Notes under the pieces: model-generated
What the model was told of the DNA's origin: nothing
The model's input: the letters and a program-made list of their open reading frames with translations, nothing else
Databases searched by the model: none
Made by a program: the position numbers and the translations under genes
Part shown: positions 63,291-64,000 of the stretch, in pieces
How the letters are laid out: each line of letters begins with the position of its first letter
Numbering within the stretch: position 1 is the stretch's first letter
Source of the DNA: Ignavibacteria bacterium UBA2373
GTDB lineage: Bacteria > Bacteroidota > Ignavibacteria > Kapaibacteriales > UBA961
DNA length: 64,000 nt
Direction: 5' to 3'
NCBI GenBank assembly: GCA_002344005.1
Contig: DDTD01000082.1
Coordinates: 121,941-185,940 of the forward strand

Positions 63291-64000
63291 ATGTCTGAAC
63301 AATTTTAGACTTTAATCTTTCCGCATGAAAAAATTCACCGATTGAATGAGTATCTGTAAAAATCGTTGAATCAATCTTTAATGTTGCGATTGAAGCAAAA
63401 CGTAGATAAAAGGGTCCATTTTCGATAAGATTATTGTGTAAAATTGTCAGTTCAACTGCATCATTATTGCTGTAACCTGTTAACACCATTTTTTTACAAT
63501 ATCGTAACCCCATATATGAAATTGTACACTCTTGTTCTTGTACAACAACATCACGAAGAATTAAGCAAGTATTTGAATTTCTGAGGAATAGACAAGCCCA
63601 TTGCAATAATGTCTGTTTTGGCTTTTGAGGAACATAATAATACACTAATGTACAGAAATCACACACCACTTTGCCCCAATACCATGAATGAAATTCATGA
63701 AAAACAGGTAAGACACCAACATTGTGATCATGATAAGCATGAGCATTAAACATTGTATGAACTTTTCTAGACTCGCCCTCCCAAATTTCTAAAGTACACT
63801 CACCTGATAAGACAGGAGCAACAGCCAACCACGTATGTGCAGAGCTATCAATATGTTGCTGATTGTTATTATAAGTATTTGATTCTACAAAATTAGCTTG
63901 AAATCTAATTCTTCGTGAATCAATACCCTTTTCGATATCTACGTATATTGAATATATATTTGAATCATACATTATTTGATTATTTTGAAAATGTACGCTG
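63262..64000 (-). CDS. CrtC/AttH-like hydratase-family protein, N-terminus off the window
   Basis: The frame stays open to the right edge; an internal ATG at 63972 is probably not the start, because SVHFQNNQI before it continues in frame. WLAVAPVLSGECTLE, AYHDHNVG and FHSWYWGKVVCDF match the lipocalin-like fold of carotenoid 1,2-hydratase CrtC and the AttH family (motif YHDHNxG). CrtC adds water to carotenoid ends; similarity covers the core only, so the substrate may differ. The C-terminus overlaps the unknown gene at 62601-63290 by 29 bp. Confidence 0.55.
   Translation of the reverse strand, partial: SVHFQNNQIMYDSNIYSIYVDIEKGIDSRRIRFQANFVESNTYNNNQQHIDSSAHTWLAVAPVLSGECTLEIWEGESRKVHTMFNAHAYHDHNVGVLPVFHEFHSWYWGKVVCDFCTLVYYYVPQKPKQTLLQWACLFLRNSNTCLILRDVVVQEQECTISYMGLRYCKKMVLTGYSNNDAVELTILHNNLIENGPFYLRFASIATLKIDSTIFTDTHSIGEFFHAERLKSKIVQTFIALPWIEV

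Overview
The window reads as a chromosomal segment of a low-GC bacterium from the Bacteroidota/Chlorobiota superphylum, plausibly the Ignavibacteria/Kapaibacteria side. The placement is inferred from four things. First, large secreted proteins carry type IX (Por) secretion C-terminal sorting domains (2395-3762, 20412-22502, 41564-45166). Second, promoters have the Bacteroidota shape TTTG or TTGG, 18-19 bp, TAnnTTTG; the best are at tRNA-Val, tRNA-Leu and panD. Third, the RHS remnants, the RAYT-type transposase and the perfect AAACCTATAAGGTTT palindrome are all of types I associate with Bacteroidota. Fourth, it has small families common in that group (DUF4286, GbsR-like regulator, metal-type KdsA).

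Layout. 1-3.8 kb: secreted surface proteins. 3.9-7.9 kb: DoxX/MauE membrane protein, a homocysteine-methyltransferase/MTHFR fusion whose methyltransferase half lacks its zinc cysteines, and two crotonases, closed by a clear terminator. 8.1-15.1 kb: a type I restriction-modification island (hsdM, RhuM-like gene, hsdS, REP-flanked IS200-like transposase, a 33-bp repeat tract, hsdR); hsdM has a premature TGA. 15.1-20.4 kb (minus): FAD dehydrogenase, histidine kinase and a double GT2/TPR glycosyltransferase, apparently one operon. 20.4-33.8 kb: a Ycf48-like secreted propeller, SEC59-like kinase, ispE, glgA, Omp85-type protein, arginase, outer-membrane protein, HPF, HprK, YtqB-like methylase, PAP2, GT39 and DUF4286. 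33.8-41.5 kb: LolA-like and LRR proteins, tRNA-Val, AddB-like nuclease, purB and M55 peptidase. 41.5-47.9 kb: a giant IgGFc-binding/T9SS protein, then an RHS-toxin graveyard with an Rpn nuclease gene. 47.9-52.4 kb (minus): cobC-like, rodA, kdsA, methyltransferase and RluA in one tightly overlapping operon, then tRNA-Leu. 52.4-64 kb: FGE-like lipoprotein with a pentaheme cytochrome, lysA, an SF2 helicase, exported TldD, the panD-glmU(N)-mce-gpmA operon, an autoregulated GbsR-type regulator with an unknown partner, and a CrtC-like gene cut by the right edge.

Most of the window is housekeeping: isoprenoids, Kdo, lysine/DAP, purine, pantothenate, glycogen, cell shape and cell envelope. The accessory parts are the R-M island and the RHS/Rpn region. 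The points most worth following are the nonsense codon at a conserved HsdM cysteine position, the 33-bp/11-codon repeat ORF that ends on the hsdR start codon, the exactly symmetric REP hairpins around the transposase, the zinc-less methyltransferase domain, the two different RHS remnants on either side of Rpn, and the perfect operator-like palindrome over the gbsR promoter. I found no CRISPR array, prophage, rRNA or convincingly new multi-gene system.
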